A stretch of 12,970 bases of DNA from Bacteroidota bacterium (GTDB taxonomy: Bacteria > Bacteroidota > Bacteroidia > Bacteroidales > Prolixibacteraceae): positions 1 through 12,970 of the forward strand of contig JAMDDG010000325.1 of the NCBI GenBank assembly GCA_023488865.1. The letters are read 5' to 3'. Below are positions 11,902-12,970 of this stretch, piece after piece (within the stretch, counting starts at the first letter, position 1; each line of letters starts with the position of its first letter). Below the pieces are notes generated by a model. The model did not search any database. It was not told the origin of the DNA and saw only the letters and a program-made list of their open reading frames with translations. A program made the position numbers and the translations under genes.

Positions 11902-12970
11902 ATGGAGATAAAAAAGGGCATATTGCAACGGTTTAGGGTGATCTATTTTTCGATCATCTTTGCCTCTTTGTACGTCATGCTCTTTGTTGTTAAGGTTCAG
12001 TTATCACCCAAATGGAAAGAGAAGAGCATCCTTTTCAAAGTCGTTGAAGTACCCGTACAAGCCAGGCGAGGGACCATCTGTGCTGCAGACGGGAGCCCTC
12101 TTGCGGCCTCTATTCCTCATTTCAGCCTTAGAATGGATATGGGAGTGCCTCCCCTAAAAAAATATTTTGCGCATGATGTTGACTCCCTGGCGTTGATGCT
12201 CTCGCGCTACTTTCGGGATAAGTCGGCTTCGGCTTACCGTCGTGCACTTACTGAAGCCTATCGGAAAGGGGACCATTATTTTCTGGTCACTTCACATAAA
12301 GTTGATTATGAAGGACTTCAGCGGATAAAAAAATTCCCCATTTTCAGGAACGGTCAGTTCAAAGGTGGGCTGATCACCGAACAGGATTACGAACGGATCT
12401 ATCCGCTGGGCAATCTGGAAAGCCGGACGCTGGGCAAGATGAAAGAGGGACTTTCGGACGGAATGCAGGCGCAGGTTGGCGCTTTTGGACTGGAAGAGTC
12501 GTTTGAAGGTTATTTGAAAGGGGAAGCCGGCCTGGGAGTGAAAGAGAACGTTTCTGGCCGGACCATGGAAGTACACCTGGAAGAGCCTGTCGACGGATGC
12601 GACCTGATCACCACTTTAGATGTGAAATTACAGGACCAGGTCTCCTATTCGTTGCGTAAGATGTTAGAAAAAACCAGGGCAAAATATGGTACCGCCATCC
12701 TGATGGAGGTCAAGACGGGCGATATCAAGGCGATCTCCAATTTCGGGCGAAACAGCAAAGGGGAACTGGTTCAGGGATACCAGAATTATGCTTTGGGGAG
12801 CGCAGGCTGTTCCGAACCCGGATCAACTTTTAAACTCGCCTCACTGATGGCGGCACTGGAAGATGGTAAAATTGACACTTCTACTATCGTGGATACCGGT
12901 AAAGGCTACTGGAACAACAAAGGATGGCTGGTGCGCGATGCCGACTATGAAAAGAAAGGCGGATACGGGA
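11902..12970 (+). CDS. ftsI: Septal peptidoglycan transpeptidase FtsI/PBP3 (3' end cut by window edge)
   Basis: 356 codons visible from the ATG at 11902, two bases after the ftsL stop. It has a short cytoplasmic start (MEIKKGILQRFR), one transmembrane anchor (VIYFSIIFASLYVMLFVVKV), then the pedestal region, which begins with the conserved ARRGTICAADGSPLAAS (RG.I.DR.G..LA in relatives). GLEESFEGYLKGEAG is the usual dimerization-domain signature. DLITTLDVKLQDQV leads into the penicillin-binding domain, with the catalytic SxxK as Ser308-T-F-K311 in SEPGSTFKLAS. The SxN and KTG motifs lie beyond the window. It cross-links septal peptidoglycan with FtsW, in complex with FtsL. Many Bacteroidota homologues carry a C-terminal PASTA domain, which cannot be checked here. 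Confidence 0.94.
   Translation, partial: MEIKKGILQRFRVIYFSIIFASLYVMLFVVKVQLSPKWKEKSILFKVVEVPVQARRGTICAADGSPLAASIPHFSLRMDMGVPPLKKYFAHDVDSLALMLSRYFRDKSASAYRRALTEAYRKGDHYFLVTSHKVDYEGLQRIKKFPIFRNGQFKGGLITEQDYERIYPLGNLESRTLGKMKEGLSDGMQAQVGAFGLEESFEGYLKGEAGLGVKENVSGRTMEVHLEEPVDGCDLITTLDVKLQDQVSYSLRKMLEKTRAKYGTAILMEVKTGDIKAISNFGRNSKGELVQGYQNYALGSAGCSEPGSTFKLASLMAALEDGKIDTSTIVDTGKGYWNNKGWLVRDADYEKKGGYG

Overview
The window looks like a chromosomal segment of a member of the Bacteroidota, probably a Bacteroidales-like lineage. Three things point there. The mraZ-rsmH-ftsL-ftsI start of the division/cell-wall cluster carries the short Bacteroidota-type FtsL. A glsA/glsB-like acyltransferase pair suggests amino-acid (glycine) lipids. 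Several genes are preceded by the Bacteroidota -7 promoter consensus TAnnTTTG. No rRNA, tRNA, CRISPR array or transposase was found.

Layout. Bases 1-1290 (minus) hold almost all of miaB (tRNA ms2i6A synthase), running off the left edge. Bases 1291-1688 are intergenic and hold degenerate CACAGAG-type repeats folded into a long imperfect palindrome. A 71-codon antitoxin-like gene with no visible toxin follows (1689-1904, plus). Bases 1998-5019 (minus) are an AT-rich type II restriction-modification operon. Its first gene encodes a Mig/MutY-type thymine-DNA glycosylase fused in one polypeptide to a C5-cytosine DNA methyltransferase. A PD-(D/E)XK endonuclease follows, overlapping it by 59 bases. 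Bases 5020-5485 are non-coding. A secreted SPOR-domain protein and a long PurF-type amidophosphoribosyltransferase form a plus-strand pair (5486-7879). Two minus-strand acyltransferases follow: a GNAT-type N-acyltransferase (GlsB-like, 7873-8844) and a PlsC-type O-acyltransferase (GlsA-like, 9133-9939). They are separated by a repeat- and pyrimidine-rich spacer. From 10176 to the right edge runs the tightly packed dcw operon mraZ-rsmH-ftsL-ftsI.

How the genes work together. The fused methylase would protect host DNA from the adjacent nuclease, while its glycosylase half would excise thymines that arise when 5-methylcytosine deaminates. In the recalled MthTI/Mig system and in Dcm/Vsr these jobs are done by separate proteins. 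GlsB and GlsA would act in sequence on an amino acid: N-acylation, then O-acylation. In the dcw cluster MraZ is a transcription factor that probably acts on its own promoter, where four 10-bp-spaced GTGT-type repeats are visible. RsmH modifies 16S rRNA, and FtsL and FtsI belong to the septal peptidoglycan machinery.

Most notable observations: the glycosylase-methylase fusion with an altered helix-hairpin-helix; the 10-bp periodic repeats overlapping the mraZ promoter; a group of DnaA-box-like sequences just upstream of them; and a perfect palindrome inside the glsB promoter spacer.
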